Shown in pieces: positions 34,071 through 46,067 of a stretch of 64,000 bases of DNA. Numbering within the stretch: the first letter of the stretch is position 1; the number at the start of each line of letters is the position of its first letter. Where the stretch lies: NCBI GenBank assembly GCA_015178975.1, contig WHVD01000044.1:558001-622000 (forward strand), read 5' to 3'. The translations under genes were made by a program, and so were the position numbers. The notes beneath the pieces were generated by a model. That model was not told the DNA's origin. It saw nothing but the letters and a program-made list of their open reading frames with translations, and made no database searches. The stretch is from Hysterangium stoloniferum. Its lineage: Eukaryota; Basidiomycota; Agaricomycetes; Hysterangiales; Hysterangiaceae.

Positions 34071-37000
34071 GAAGGAAGTTTTGTCATCTCTGATACCTAC
34101 CATGGAGGAAAGCGTTGATGAAGATGTATTAATTAACTGGTCTATGAGTATCAGTAAAGATTACAGCATCAAAGACCCCTCTAGACCAGAAGGGTCAGAA
34201 GAGGAAAATTTTCCTTTCAATCTGGGATCACTACCCACTCTAATACCTTACAAAGGTTCGGATTTGGAGACTGATGACCTGCTACAGGAATTACCTCTAC
34301 TAAACCAGATAGTAGACAGATCAGGAGAGATGCCAAGTTAGCATTACAAAAGGAAAGCAAGAGACCTAAGATGCAATACCCTCAACCCAGCTGGCTAATG
34401 GAGGAGGACATGACCATTGTCTATTGAAAAAGGGATCCTCCTATTGGTTACTCCAGTATAAGGATTTCAGCATTACACATGTACAGGCATGTAGGAAGCT
34501 CAAACTCCTCTGACCTCATCAATATCAGATTAGATGTGGGAGCCAACCTTTCTTTGATATCAGAAGACTTCTATAGGAAATTAGAAGATCACCCTAAACT
34601 CAAGCAAGGACTCAAACTATGTCTTGTTCAGCTTACCGGTAACACAAAGGTCCTAGGATATGTCAACATTCCCATTTACCTTGAGGATGAGAATGGTGTA
34701 GTGCTCTGATTCATAGCTGAAACATATGTCATCAGGGGTATGACCATGCCAATCCTTCTGGGGGAGGACTTTCACATCAATTATGAGATAGGAACATTAA
34801 GAGACCAACCACTAGGGCTCTAGGTTGATTCTCCCAGGAAGAGCAGCATCTATCTTAGCCAGCTCCTCCAAAGAATCACAGCCCTTGATCTTCTCAATCA
34901 GTAAAGCCCCCTTTGAGGAGCAGCTCAATGATCTGCTTGAAATAACCTCGAAGCCAGATAAAGGAGTGCACACTGAAAGAGTCACACAGGCCCTAAAGGA
35001 CTGCACCATTGAACTGGAATCATCAAGATTGATACCAGTGTTTATCGAGGATCTCAAAGGAGAGGAATGGATCATTGAGGGAATTGTCCTGCAAAACGAT
35101 GATGGAACTATACTAGCTGCCCCCACCACTATTATCTCTAAGGACAAGGCTGCTATATGTATCCCTCACCAACCCATCCCTGATGCCCCAAATTATTAGA
35201 CAGGGAGAAACCATTGGACTAATTCACAACACCAATGAGTGGGCTCAGAAACCTAGATCCCTGGCCAAAAAGGAATTAATGCAATCAGTGGGAATGAGAA
35301 TTACTCATCTCATTGAGAGCCTTTCCAAGATAGAGGAGTAATATATTCTCAACCCTGGGTCCTTTTAACTGTCTCCAGAACGAGGAATTGCAGATGATTT
35401 CGACCCAGCAGGCCCTAAAACCTTGGAAGTTGCTACTATGGACAGACTCTATTCAGAGGATCTGCATAAACTAGTTAACCTAGGACCTGACATTCCCACT
35501 GAAGTCTCCCTCACCTTGGCTCCATACTGACTAAAAACATCCAAGCCTTCGGAGTAGATGGACGATTATGACAGGTAAACATTAAAGCTTGTGTCCCATT
35601 GAAGGATGGCATGCAACCAGTCTCGATGCCTATGTTTCAGACCTCCCCAGCTAACAGGAAGGTCATCAACGAACAGATGGACACTTGGTTTCAGCAGGGA
35701 GTAATTGAACCCTCCAAGAGCCCTTGGGAAGCCCCCGTGTTCATTGTTTATCGTAACAGAAAACCCTGAGTAGTGATTGATTATCGGAAACTGAATAATC
35801 TCACAATCCCTGATGAGTTCCCATTACCATGTCAATCAGAGATAATGCAAGTGCTATCCAAATCCAAATGTTTTGTTCTCCTTCAACACTTTAGCAGGTT
35901 TCACTCAGCTCAAGATGCTAGAGGAAGACAAGCTGAAGACTGCCTTCAGATCCCATAGAGAACTGTGGCAATTCAAGAGGATGCCTTTTAGATTAAGGAA
36001 TGGACCTTCATTTTTCAGAGAGTCATGCAAGCCATACTGGCACCCTATCTTTGGATCTTCTGTCTGGTTTACATAGATGACATTGTGATCTTTTCTAAGA
36101 CATGGGATAATCATCTGAAGCATTTGGACCAGGTTTTTCAAGCTATAATTACAGCTGGAATCACCCTTTCTCCCAATAAATGCTACATTGGGTACAACTC
36201 TATCCTATTGCTTGGACATAAGGTATCAAGGCTCAGTTTTTCAACCCACCAAGAAAAAGTCTGAGGGCATCCTGGATAAGTTGGACTTGCTGTATGGGAC
36301 CCTCATTGCAGTGTCAGGACACAAGTGCATCCCAGCAGGCATGTGCCCCTTGGATGGGTTCAGCAAAATCCCACTCATCTTTGGATAAGGTGGACAGGAT
36401 AATAGCATGTGAAAGAGTGTCATTGGAGGCCCAGTGTTACGACTGGAAATCCCCCTGGACTCCGGGCATTAAGTTATATGCACCCACACCCTATATGCAC
36501 CAATTGTCAGTTTACCGGAATTCCCGCTGGACTCCGTACATCAGACTTGTCTACATTCAACTTCATTACGTTGTGTTTCAGTCACCGGAAAACCCACCGG
36601 ACTCCGTCTCTGTCTATGTCCAACCTCACCCCACGCATCAGTCACTGGACCCAGCTCAGAAAACCCGACATTCCTCTAACAGAGCCCCATTCCCATTTTA
36701 GTCAAATGACCTGTCATGATTCGGACTCTGCTCCCGCTCTGTTTCCCATTATGGTTTATGATTTGTCATGATTCAGACTCTGCTCCGTTCCGTCCCATTC
36801 CTAACACCAAATTTGGTGTTTACTATTCCCGTTTTATGTTTTGCTAGTTTCGTTTCATTATTACTGGATTTGGTATGTCATTCATTCCACGGTCTATTTA
36901 GTCTGGCAGATGCTGTACATACAATCCAGTCAGAAAATTGGCTTAGATTCCCCCCAGTAATCTAATACATTTTCCACTCTAAACTCCTACTTGAATTACA

Positions 37001-39870
37001 CCGCTCACACTAGTTGGAGCCCACGGGCTCCGGCACATCTATCTCTCTTATCTATTTTGACTCACAACCTCTCAACCCATGACCTCTGACCTACAACCCC
37101 TCGACCCACAAACCCCACCCAGACTCCCTGGGATTCCCGTCCGCCTGTCTGAAATTGGACAACACAATCTCGTGAGGGCACAGCCTATAAGCTGAAGCCT
37201 AGTCCTACTGGATATTCTGCAGGTTTCTCCAGAAACCCACCATGTATGTACCCTAACACCCAGTTATCCAACACAATGACCTCCAAAGGGTCAGGTTTCC
37301 TGGCAGTACCCAGAGCATAGGCGAGGAGGCCAGTAATGGTAAGGTGATGCTTAGCATGATGGTACCACTCTTTATAATTACCACACAATACTGGAACTCG
37401 CCCCACCCACCAAGATAGGGGAGCTTCAATGCTTCCTCAGGATGGTATTATACTTTTCAGCTTACATACATACCATTCTACTCTTGGATGGTTTCCCCAC
37501 TCTTCAGTCTTTTAAAGAAGGGGACCCATTGGTCCTGGGACCTGAACATGCCAGAGCATTCAAGGACCTCAAGATCACTTTCCTCTGACTTTGCCTTGGG
37601 ATGTTGTCTACAACAGGTTCAGAAGATGATGCTATGAGATCTAAAGGACACCAAAATTTATGCTCAAGCAAAATCTGCCTTCGAACAATCATGAGGAGTA
37701 CCTATCTTTGTTACTTGCTACAAAACCAAGGAACCGGAATTTGTTTGGACAGATTTGTGGGCCTCGGACTTTGATGCCACTAATGTCACCATTGAGCATG
37801 TTATTGCCTATTGAAGCCATACACTTAAGAGTGCTGAATGCAACTACTCAGCCATGGAATGAGAAGCACTAGCAGCCAAAGAAGGGCTAGTTCACTTCCA
37901 ACCCTTTATTGAAAGTAAACACATACTCCTCATTACTGACCATGTGGCTTTGCAATGGGCCAGATCTTACAAGAGTACTAATCATCAACTGGCCACATGG
38001 GGGGCAGTATACACCATGTATCCCAGTCTAGAAATCCTACACCAAGCAGGACAGATTCACATTAATGTCAATCTGTTGTCCAGACTTCTCCAAGTACCTG
38101 ACTACATGAGTCCTGTAAGGGATGATCTCTCATCAATAATATTGGACTCTCTCAATAGGGATGCTAACAAGAAGCCATGGGAGAGCAAGTCTGCAGAAAG
38201 AGCAGTCTTTATCACTCACTGTGAGCTAGTGGAACCTATTGGAACAAAGGAGGAAGTATGTACCTCAGATGGAATGGGATTTTCACAACCTTCCAGGATG
38301 ACGAAACAGATGAATTAGACTTCACTTCATCGAACTCTCAACTACTTATAGAAATCGATGAGAAGTATGCTAAGGAGCTCCATGACAGATATCAGAAAGA
38401 CCCAGCCTTCAGAAATCACTATGCTCAGGACTCTACTTCTCCAAACATGGTAACTACTCCCTCCCATTATTTCATTGGCAAGAGTAAACTGCTATACTTT
38501 CGAGATTTGGACTGGAAAAGTCAAATCTGCATTCCCAGCAACATGACACCTACCATACTCAAGCTGATACATGACAATCCCTTCAAGGGAGCCCATGCAG
38601 GAGGACACTGATTATTTCAGCTGATGAAGGACCAATTCTTTTGGCCTCAAATGCTACAAGACTGTGTGGCATACACTCACAGCTGTTATATGTGTCAGAA
38701 AACCAAAGTTGATCATACTGCATGACAAGGAGCACTTATACCCACAGATGTACCCTCTAGACCATTTGAAGTCATTTCAATGGACTTAATTACTGGATTA
38801 CCACCCTCTGGAAAGGATGCAAGTTCAGCCATCTTCATCACAGTAGTCAAGCTCACACATTTTGTTATCTGTGAATCTATGACTTCGGATCTGTCTGCAG
38901 AGGGATTGACACAAATATTGTGAACAAGGTAGCCACCTCCTTCAGACTGCCTTCTAGGATAATCTGTGATTGGGATAAGAGATGGACCTGTAGATTTTGG
39001 AAAGAAGTTTGCAAGGTATATGGAAGTGCACTCGCAGTATCCTCATCCCACCATCCACAAACTGATGGCCAAAAAGAGAATGCAAATGCTATTGTAGAAC
39101 AGATGTTATGGGCTTACTGTGCCTCCTCAAAAGAGGAATGATCCAAATGGATTCAAGTGGTCACTCACACCTACATACAATTTGACAGTTCATAGCTTGA
39201 TGAACTATGCACCAGCTTTCCTATTAATGGGATACTTACCAAGAGGAATGTCTCATTGCCTGGAGGGGATGACTCAGTAGTTCCTGGAGAGCTATTGGAC
39301 AGTCCAATGGCAGACCAATGGATCCTGGAATTAGAAAATCACCAACAAGCAGTGAGAGACTCAATTGCACAGGCCCAAGAAACCCAAGCTCATAGCTACA
39401 ATAAGAAATGGAGACTTGCAGAAGAAATCATGGTAGGAGACTATGTATTAATCAATCCCCATTCCCTTGAACTCGTTGAAAGTAAAGGAACTGGGAGGAA
39501 ACTCATACAGAGATGGATAGGACCATTTGAAGTCCTAGAAAGGATCAACTCCCAAGTTTTCTGACTTAGAGTTCCCTCTGAATATCAAATGTATCCCATA
39601 ATCAACAGAGACCACCTTAAGAAGTACCAATTCTCCCCCAAGGAATTTGGACAAAGAGCACAGCTTGAGAATGCTAGGGAGCTAGACAACAAGGAAGAGG
39701 AGTATGAAGTCGAGGCCATCATAGAACATAGGAAACATCAAAATCAATTACTTTTCCAAGTGTGATGGAAAGGATATGGACTGGAAGAGGATATTTGGCT
39801 AAACAGCAGCAACCTTTGAAATGCTGCCACTCTTCTTAGGGCCTACAAGGCAATCTACCAGATCTGATAA
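34071..39870 (+). pseudogene. pol: Gypsy-2A pol with C-terminal chromodomain
   Basis: It continues the gag frame broken at 22656. Blocks are a protease-like IRLDVGANLSLISEDFY (about 34520; D-V-G where D-T/S-G is usual); a linker TSKPDKGVHTERVTQALKDC; RT with VIDYRKLNNLTIPDEFPLPC (about 35775) and YIDDIVIFSKTWDNH (about 36075; YIDD intact); RNase H (37259-38090, after the LTR1 insertion at 36435); integrase zinc domain with CYMCQKTKVDH (about 38690); a core with SSSHHPQTDGQ (about 39040); and a chromodomain EYEVEAIIEHRKHQNQLLFQV (about 39703). Frames change repeatedly. Several stops fall where Arg or Trp is expected, and CpG is scarce. Confidence 0.85.
36435..37258 (+). mobile_element. Solo LTR, family LTR1
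   Basis: 824 bp, TGTTACGACTGG...CCCTAACA, with perfect duplication CCCAG (36430-36434 and 37259-37263). It splits the RT-RNase H junction of Gypsy-2A. Confidence 0.92.
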
Positions 39871-40049
39871 AATGAAATATTATTCATTATCCTACTCCTA
39901 CTGAACTAATTATCTATCATCTTCCCCCTCCCCTCCCCTCAGCCATTCCACTTCAACAACCAAGCAGAGTTTTAATTAATATAAAAGAAACGTAAATTCA
40001 CTAAGAAAATTTCATCTCTCTTCCTTTCCTACACACAAGCAATTGAACC

Positions 40050-41190
40050 ATGTCACAGGAATGACAAGACAAGCCTAGGTTCCCCAACTTCAAGAGGATA
40101 CCTTGACCTCAGGCTACCATTCCTCCCATCCCTTTGTCTCATACAGAAAATGTTGAGTATCAGGGGAACGACTCTGAGACTATGTCATTGACATCCCCAA
40201 CCTCGACAAGCAACAGGAACGAGATCCCTTCTACATCACAGGGCCCTCCTCCCAAACCAAAGTTCCCTAACTTCAAAAGGATACCTCAACCTCAAACGAT
40301 CATATCTTCCACTCCCTCATCTCATACAGAAAATGTCAAGCACTATGGGAGTAATCAGGAGATTTCATCATCAACCTCTCAAGTGATGATGAGCTACACT
40401 AGGGGAAGTCTCACTGGAAACTGGAATCATTCCCTCCACAAGCACCTTCACCCATCAACTTCATGGCTGCCATGGACCATCTTCCTCCAACAGGTTGGAT
40501 GCATGTGTCAATCAACTACCCTTCCACACAATTCATGATTGGGAAAGTATTAGTGCAACTGGGACCAATGCTACAACAACCACTGCTCAAGGGACACATA
40601 CAGAGCTACAGCAGGTTATTCATACCAACTGATCACATGGACGATTTCTATTTGTGCATCAACAACTCCATAGAGAGGGAATGACTAGCAGACAGCATCG
40701 AGAAAGTCCAACTTTCAATGTTTTGATCTTTATTGGTGGACCTCTGCTGTACTCCCCCCAAACATACAGCTATATCTGCTGTCATGGACCTAGTTGATCT
40801 ACTGGAAAGGTTACTGTTGGAGCCAGAATCCCCAGAGTCCTCCCATTTCAACACTGACACTGGTCTGCTACAACCATCCACTAGCAGTTCTCAACTACTA
40901 ACCCTCTCATCCCCCTCCTTGACACTACTAAACCCTCGGCCCCCCCCTCATTGCCTGACTCACAATGGCCCCTATTGATCATATCAGACCCTTCATTTGA
41001 ATGCATCAAAAGGCTTACAGGTGGTGGGTATCCTCCATTCAAAAACTATGGGGATCGACATATGCTGATAATGAGGCAAGGAGGGATGACATTATTGAGT
41101 CATTCCAAACTAAACAGCTAAGTTCCACTCAGGCTATTCTACAACTAGGGGGATCCACTCAAGATGCATGGGGAGGGGTTCCTGATGTCC
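40050..41190 (+). pseudogene. Extra 3' frame of Gypsy-2A, unknown product
   Basis: Between the chromodomain and the 3' LTR a second sense reading frame exists. It starts at an ATG at 40050 (MSQE). It contains a tandem repeat of a Pro/Lys motif: PRFPNFKRIP at about 40075 and PKFPNFKRIPQPQ at about 40260, each followed by SHTENV. Further downstream are YPSTQFMIGKVLVQLGP and SYSRLFIPTDHMDDFYL. The position recalls env or accessory genes of other gypsy elements. I see no signal peptide or membrane segment that would support an envelope protein. Frame changes and stops are present. Confidence 0.45.
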
Positions 41191-41220
41191 TTTGACCTTT
41201 CTGTTGACATAGCTCTTTGA

Positions 41221-42712
41221 ACTGGGGGGCACTGTGAGAGGTATCCTAAAATATACATATCTCTGACTATATTTCACCTCCTAAGCTTCTTCTTTTATTT
41301 ATACTACTATATTTTGCATTTGGTAGCATTTACATTAGTTTGAAGATCTACATACACCTGTGGGTACATAGATACTTGTGAGCATGCACACTGTAGTTTT
41401 AGGTACATTAGCATGCATAGTTGAAACTCAGACACTTTTACTAAAGATGCACGAGTGAGATATTTCTTTGTTCTTGTTCTCTACGCTAATCCTCGCATAT
41501 ATATACAGTACATGTGGATAAGGTTTATCCACTAGGTGGATCGACACATCATACATAACATCACTCATAGTGTCATACACGCAGCCCCACTTGTATCATA
41601 CACGCAGCCCCACACATTTCAGCGCCTATGTTCTTCAATGCTCGTATCACAATATTTACCCTGTAACCATGACTTGCCCACACACACTTCTAGTGTCCTG
41701 CAAGTTGTGATTGTGTGAAGAGTGGTGGAAGTTCTAACCATTCTATATACGAAGAATATCAACCATTTAGATATGACACAAAGATGTATTGACTATCTAA
41801 GTCTAATACAGACCGAACGTGTATTGACTGTTTAGTTCAATATGGTCGGGTGAAATAGCTATCTAAAGTAGAATAGAGAGCTAAAACGAATAAGGAGAAT
41901 TGACTATGAAGTATGATTCTGAGGGACTGCTCGAGTGTAGAAGAGAATAATGAGAGAGTCAAATAACAGAGTAGTGTGGATGTAGTCTGCATGGATTGAG
42001 ATAAAAGTGGAGTTTTGACTAGTATAGTTTGAAACTCTGATTGCGTCGATAGTCAAAGCCTGTCTGTGACGGTCGAGACGATACCCCAATCACAACTTAC
42101 AGGACACTAATTGGTGTCTGGGTAAGTTGTGGTTGTGGGGTAAAAAGTGTCTGAGTTCTAACTACGGGTGCTAGAATACATAAGTCTGGCATGTATGCGC
42201 CCACAAGAGTCGATGTACCACATACATAGGTCGTCAAACTAATTATAAGTGTATAATAAAATAGAGAGAAAGTAGAAATAATAATGGAAATATAGTATGA
42301 GCTCATCCAGACTATATTTCCTGAGCATATTTCACCATACCTCTCACAGATTGGGGTATCGTCTTGGCTGTCTTGAATGGCTTTCAACTCAAATTTGCAA
42401 TCACTATCTAGCTTCAAGCTGAATAGTCAAAGCTCAGGTCACCACTGGCTTCATCTTGTATCTTGCATTACTTCCATCAACCTCTCTTCCTTATGACTTA
42501 TTACTTTGTTAGCCTGCTTCTTAGAATCATACTATGTATAGGGTCAATTCTAGTTTCCCTTAGTTGTCATAGTTGTCTCACAGCTACTAAAAGTCAACTA
42601 AAGCTATTTGCTATTTATATTGTATTTTGATAGTCAATATATTGTTGTATCATACCTAACCAGTTGATATTCTTCATATATAGAATGGTCAGAACTTCCA
42701 TGACTCTTCACA
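41221..42712 (+). mobile_element. 3' LTR of Gypsy-2A (LTR2) with polypurine tract, itself interrupted
   Basis: A GGGGGG-containing tract (41224-41229) precedes TGTGAGAGGTAT at 41233. The LTR is cut at 41713 by a second LTR2 in opposite orientation and resumes at 42354, ending ATGACTCTTCACA at 42712. The end matches the far end of the inserted copy as an approximately 50-bp inverted repeat (41714-41763 against 42663-42712). Confidence 0.8.
41714..42348 (-). mobile_element. Solo LTR2 inserted into an LTR2
   Basis: 635 bp. On the minus strand it runs TGTGAGAGGTATGG...CCACTCTTCACA, with perfect duplication GATTG (41709-41713 and 42349-42353). It retains more CpGs than its host LTR. Confidence 0.88.
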
Positions 42713-44151
42713 CCACCTGGCTTATTCTATCACCTCTCGACACATCAAGGCTCAATATGAGTTTGCTATCAAGTACCAGCATTGGACTGAGGAGAACTAG
42801 TTTAGGGTTATCTTCTCAGATGAGAGACCAAAATTAATCATTTGGGCTCTGATGGGAGGTTGTGGGTGTGGAAAAGACCAGGTTCTGCACTCACTCAGCA
42901 GCATATCAATGGAACTATCAAATTTGGAGGGGGATCTGATGATTTGGGGATGCATGACAGCACATGGTGTGGATACATGTGCAAGGTACAGTAGATGGGA
43001 GGATGGATGGGGGACATGTACAGGGACATATTGGAGGACTATATCTTCAAAACAGTGGAGTATTATGGGATAGACAGGAAAAGGTTTGTCTTCCAGCAGG
43101 ACAATGACCCTAAACATACTTGCAAGTTAGCCAAGGATTGGTTCAAGGACCATCAGGTGGAAGTTTTAGACTGGCCTGCCAGTCTCCAGACCTGAATCCA
43201 ATAGAACACTTATGGTGGGAGTTGAAGAGAAGGCTTGGAACATACCCTGAGGCACCCAAGAGCATGTTGGAGCTCTGGGAGAGGGTGGAGGTGGAATGGG
43301 AGAGGGTGGAGGTGGAATGGGAGAGGGTGGAGGTGGAATGGGAGAGGGTGGAGGTGGAATGGGAGAGGGTGGAGGTGGAATGGGAGAGGGTGGAGGTGGA
43401 ATGGGAGAGGGTGGAGGTGGAATGGGAGAGGGTGGAGGTGGAATGGGAGAGGGTGGAGGTGGAATGGGAGAGGTGGAGGTGGAATGGGAGAGAGGTGGAG
43501 GTGGAATGGGAGAGGGTGGAGGTGGAATGGGAGAGGTGGAGGTGGAATGGGAGAGGTGGAGGTGGAGTGGAAGGGAGGGTGGAGGAGAAGGTGAGGTGGA
43601 ATGGGAGAGGGTGGAGGTGGAATGGGGAGAGGGTGGAGGTGGAATGGGAGAGGGTGGAGGTGGAATGGGAGAGGGTGGAGGTGGAATGGGAGAGGGTGGA
43701 GGTGGAATGGGAGAGGGTGGAGGTGGAATGGGAGAGGGTGGAGGTGGAATGGGAGAGGGTGGAGGTGGAATGGGAGAGGTGGAGGTGGAATGGGAGAGGT
43801 GGAGGTGGAATGGGAGGTATTCCAAGGGAGAAATGCCTTAAATTGATCAAGAGCATGCCTAGAAGAGTTGCTGCAGTGCTAAAGGCTGAGGAGGGATGCA
43901 CTAAATACTGAAACTGGTAAAAACTGGTAGTTAATTACAAGAGCAAAAAAGTGTCCAGATGCACCATGTCCATTGTTGATTTTTTACTCTCCTGATAGGG
44001 AAAGCTATGGTGTCATGCTTATGTTCATCATATAGGTCAGATGTATACCTCTTACTTCTGATTTTTTCTGATTTTTATCTATTTTATTTCTAGAGCTGTA
44101 AACCCCTCTTTCCAATCTCACCAAATATCCAGACACTTTTTTGGGACACTG
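42713..44151 (+). pseudogene. Tc1-2 transposase, 3' part (DD34E) with expanded C-terminus
   Basis: The frame enters at RHIKAQYEFAIKYQHWTEEN, then FRVIFSDE (first D), FVFQQDNDPKHTC (second D) and SPDLNPIEHLWWELKRR (E). It ends SMPRRVAAVLKAEEGCTKY at 43911. An inverted-repeat end, CCAGACACTTTTTTGGGACACTG, abuts TA at 44152-44153. The N-terminal HTH part is missing because Gypsy-2A interrupts the gene at 42712. Stops and frame changes occur before 43120. From there to the stop the frame is open through the minisatellite. Confidence 0.85.
43279..43813 (+). repeat. 21-bp minisatellite inside the Tc1-2 transposase
   Basis: About 25 head-to-tail copies of GAGAGGGTGGAGGTGGAATG(G), each encoding ERVEVEW. 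The sister transposase Tc1-1 has a single WERVQTEW at this place, so one native unit was amplified. A few units are 20 or 22 bp and shift the frame locally, but the total keeps the downstream transposase frame. The minus-strand Pro/Ser frames here are shadows of the repeat. Confidence 0.92.
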
Positions 44152-44159
44152 TAGTTTCT

Positions 44160-44815
44160 AGAATATTGTAGATGTCACAGATCTCAGTGTATATAAGGAG
44201 CTCTGCTCCAGCCATGAAATATAAATTTTAACCCATATACTACACCACATCTGTGTGTCACTGCAGCAAGCAGTTTATTGCCACCTCTAGTTGAGCTTCT
44301 GACAAAAGTTCTGTTACCCCTTGCCACCTCTTAGTTGAGTAGCTAGCCTTTATATTACTTTTCCACCTCTAGTTGAGTTGTTGGCTATCAATTAAAATAA
44401 TAAACAATCTTGTTACCATTGTTTGAGATTAGAAGCACAATTTTAATTTCTCCCATTTTTAAGCATAAATACATACATACTGAGAATATCCTTGCAAGAT
44501 CCTTAAGACTACATTAAGATCCTGATAAGTTAGTATCACAGTAGACCCTGTAGGTTAGTGTAAATAAAGCATATATTAGCTAAATAGTATTTTATTCTAT
44601 ATGTAATCTTTTGACCTCTTTATAAATAGTTTTACTGTTTGTTAAATAGTATAAAATACAGTATTTATAAAGTAGCTAGAATTGAAGTCAAATCTACATA
44701 GTTTTGGAATCAGTAAATTGTTATTCATATTTTAGTAGTTGTTTTCGCAGAAAGAGAACAGCTTGCAATGCAGCTCTCAAAACCTTCTTTGCAAAGTAGG
44801 GTGCATACTGTATAT
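44160..44815 (+). repeat. LTR-like direct repeat, copy 1
   Basis: It starts near CTCAGTGTATATAAGGAGC and holds repeated CCACCTCTAGTTGAG units, then TTGCAAGATCC...GTAGGGTGCATA. It matches copy 2 at 45365-46065. A TATA box (TATATAAGG) sits at the same place in both. No coding frame and no target duplication found. It may be a copia-type LTR pair or a tandem duplication. Confidence 0.6.
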
Positions 44816-45059
44816 TTGTTATGTATTTTTAAAGGTTTTTCTATTTTTCGCAATTTCCCCAAAAACGAGATTCTTAATAAAGGCTCTACAAATGTACTTA
44901 TATCACTATGGTAAAATTGTACAGTATTCCTTTGAATTATCTCGAAATTATGCAAATTATTTTGTATTTTTATCTAAAGAACTGAGTACACTACGAAATT
45001 TCTACTTTTATTCTTTTTTAACTATATATCTTCAAACCGGCCACCTGGCGCTTATTACA

Positions 45060-45200
45060 CAATGCGCGGGAATATTTGTCACAACGAGTGACCGGTCGTC
45101 ACAACGAGTGACAGTCACAAGGGCGCGCGACAGTCACAAGGACACGCAACAGTCACAAGGGCACGCGACAGTCACAAGGGCGTGCGTGTGTCACACACGC
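45060..45200 (+). repeat. Short GC-rich minisatellite
   Basis: Roughly 18-bp units of the type CAGTCACAAGGGCACGCGA, five to six copies, in otherwise AT-rich sequence. The translated VTRA-type repeats are not taken as a gene. Confidence 0.75.
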
Positions 45201-45364
45201 ACTAGCACGGGAATATTATGTCATATTATGTCATTTGGGAATATTAAGTCATATATTATGTCATCATATATGCTACAGTAGAGAATGGCGGAAATGTCTA
45301 AAACATTCCAAGTAAAATAGCTAAAATAGGATAGAAATAAAGTTCAATATGTCTCTAAATGTCT

Positions 45365-46065
45365 CACATCTCAGTGTATATAAGGAGCTCTGCTCCAGCC
45401 ATGAAATACAACCAATCTTATCAACCCATTTATCAACACATTCACTGTAGCTAGCAGTTTATTGCCACCTCTTAGTTGAGCATCTGGCACCTAGGATTCC
45501 CTGTCACCTCTTGTTGAGTAATTTGACAGTAATTCTACCAATCAGGATTCCCTGCCACCTCTTGTTGAGTAATTTGACTGATTATTACATTGCAAATAAT
45601 CCTTGTTACATTTCTTGTTATTTGTAATCTAAAACTTCAGTCACCTCTTGTTGAGTAATTTGACTGATTATTACATTACAAATAATCCCTGTTCCCTTGC
45701 TCATTTATTGTGAATCAGTAAAGCATATTCACATAAATAAATACTGAGAATATCCTTGCAAGATCCTAAGACTACATTAAGATCCTGATAAGTTAGTATC
45801 ACAGTAGACCCTGTAGGTTAGTGTAAATAAAGCATATATTAGCCAAATAGTGTTTTATTCTATATCTAACCTTTTGACCTGTTTGTAAATATTTTTACTG
45901 TTTAATAAATAGTGTAAAATATATATAAACTAGCTAGCATTGAAGTTAAATCTAGCTTCAGAATCAGTAAATTGTTATTCTTATTTTAGTAGTTGTTATC
46001 ACAGAAAAAGAACAAGCTTGCACAAGCAGCTCTCAAAACCTTCTTTGCGAAGTAGGGTGCATATA
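45365..46065 (+). repeat. LTR-like direct repeat, copy 2
   Basis: Partner of 44160-44815, same orientation, about 1.2 kb away. It differs by small indels and extra CACCTCTTGTTGAGTAATTTGAC units. Confidence 0.6.
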
Positions 46066-46067
46066 TT

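Larger units (their letters stand above)
20850..42712 (+). mobile_element. Gypsy-2A: Ty3/gypsy chromovirus, host of the nested stack
   Basis: A plus-strand element with gag (20850-22656), then after the 11.4-kb Gypsy-1 insertion protease to chromodomain (34071-39870), an extra 3' frame (40050-41190), a polypurine tract and a 3' LTR (41233-42712). No plus-strand 5' LTR was found left of gag, so the left end is uncertain; 20606-20849 is unassigned. It lies within a Tc1-like transposase whose right part resumes at 42713. It is interrupted by LTR3 (21344), Gypsy-1 (22657), LTR1 (36435) and, in its own LTR, LTR2 (41714). Confidence 0.85.

Noticed and set aside
43143-43901. Long minus-strand Pro/Ser/His/Thr-rich frames
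   Set aside because: They are the reverse reading of the 21-bp minisatellite in the plus-strand transposase and have no independent support.
13147-44151. The Tc1 HTH fragment at 13147 and the Tc1 core at 42713 as two halves of one element
   Set aside because: About 60 residues between them are missing and Gypsy-2B lies between as well. The link is possible but not supported.
44739-45281. 180-codon plus-strand frame with VTRA-type repeats
   Set aside because: It spans an LTR-like repeat, AT-rich sequence and a minisatellite. There is no domain and it is absent from the partner repeat.
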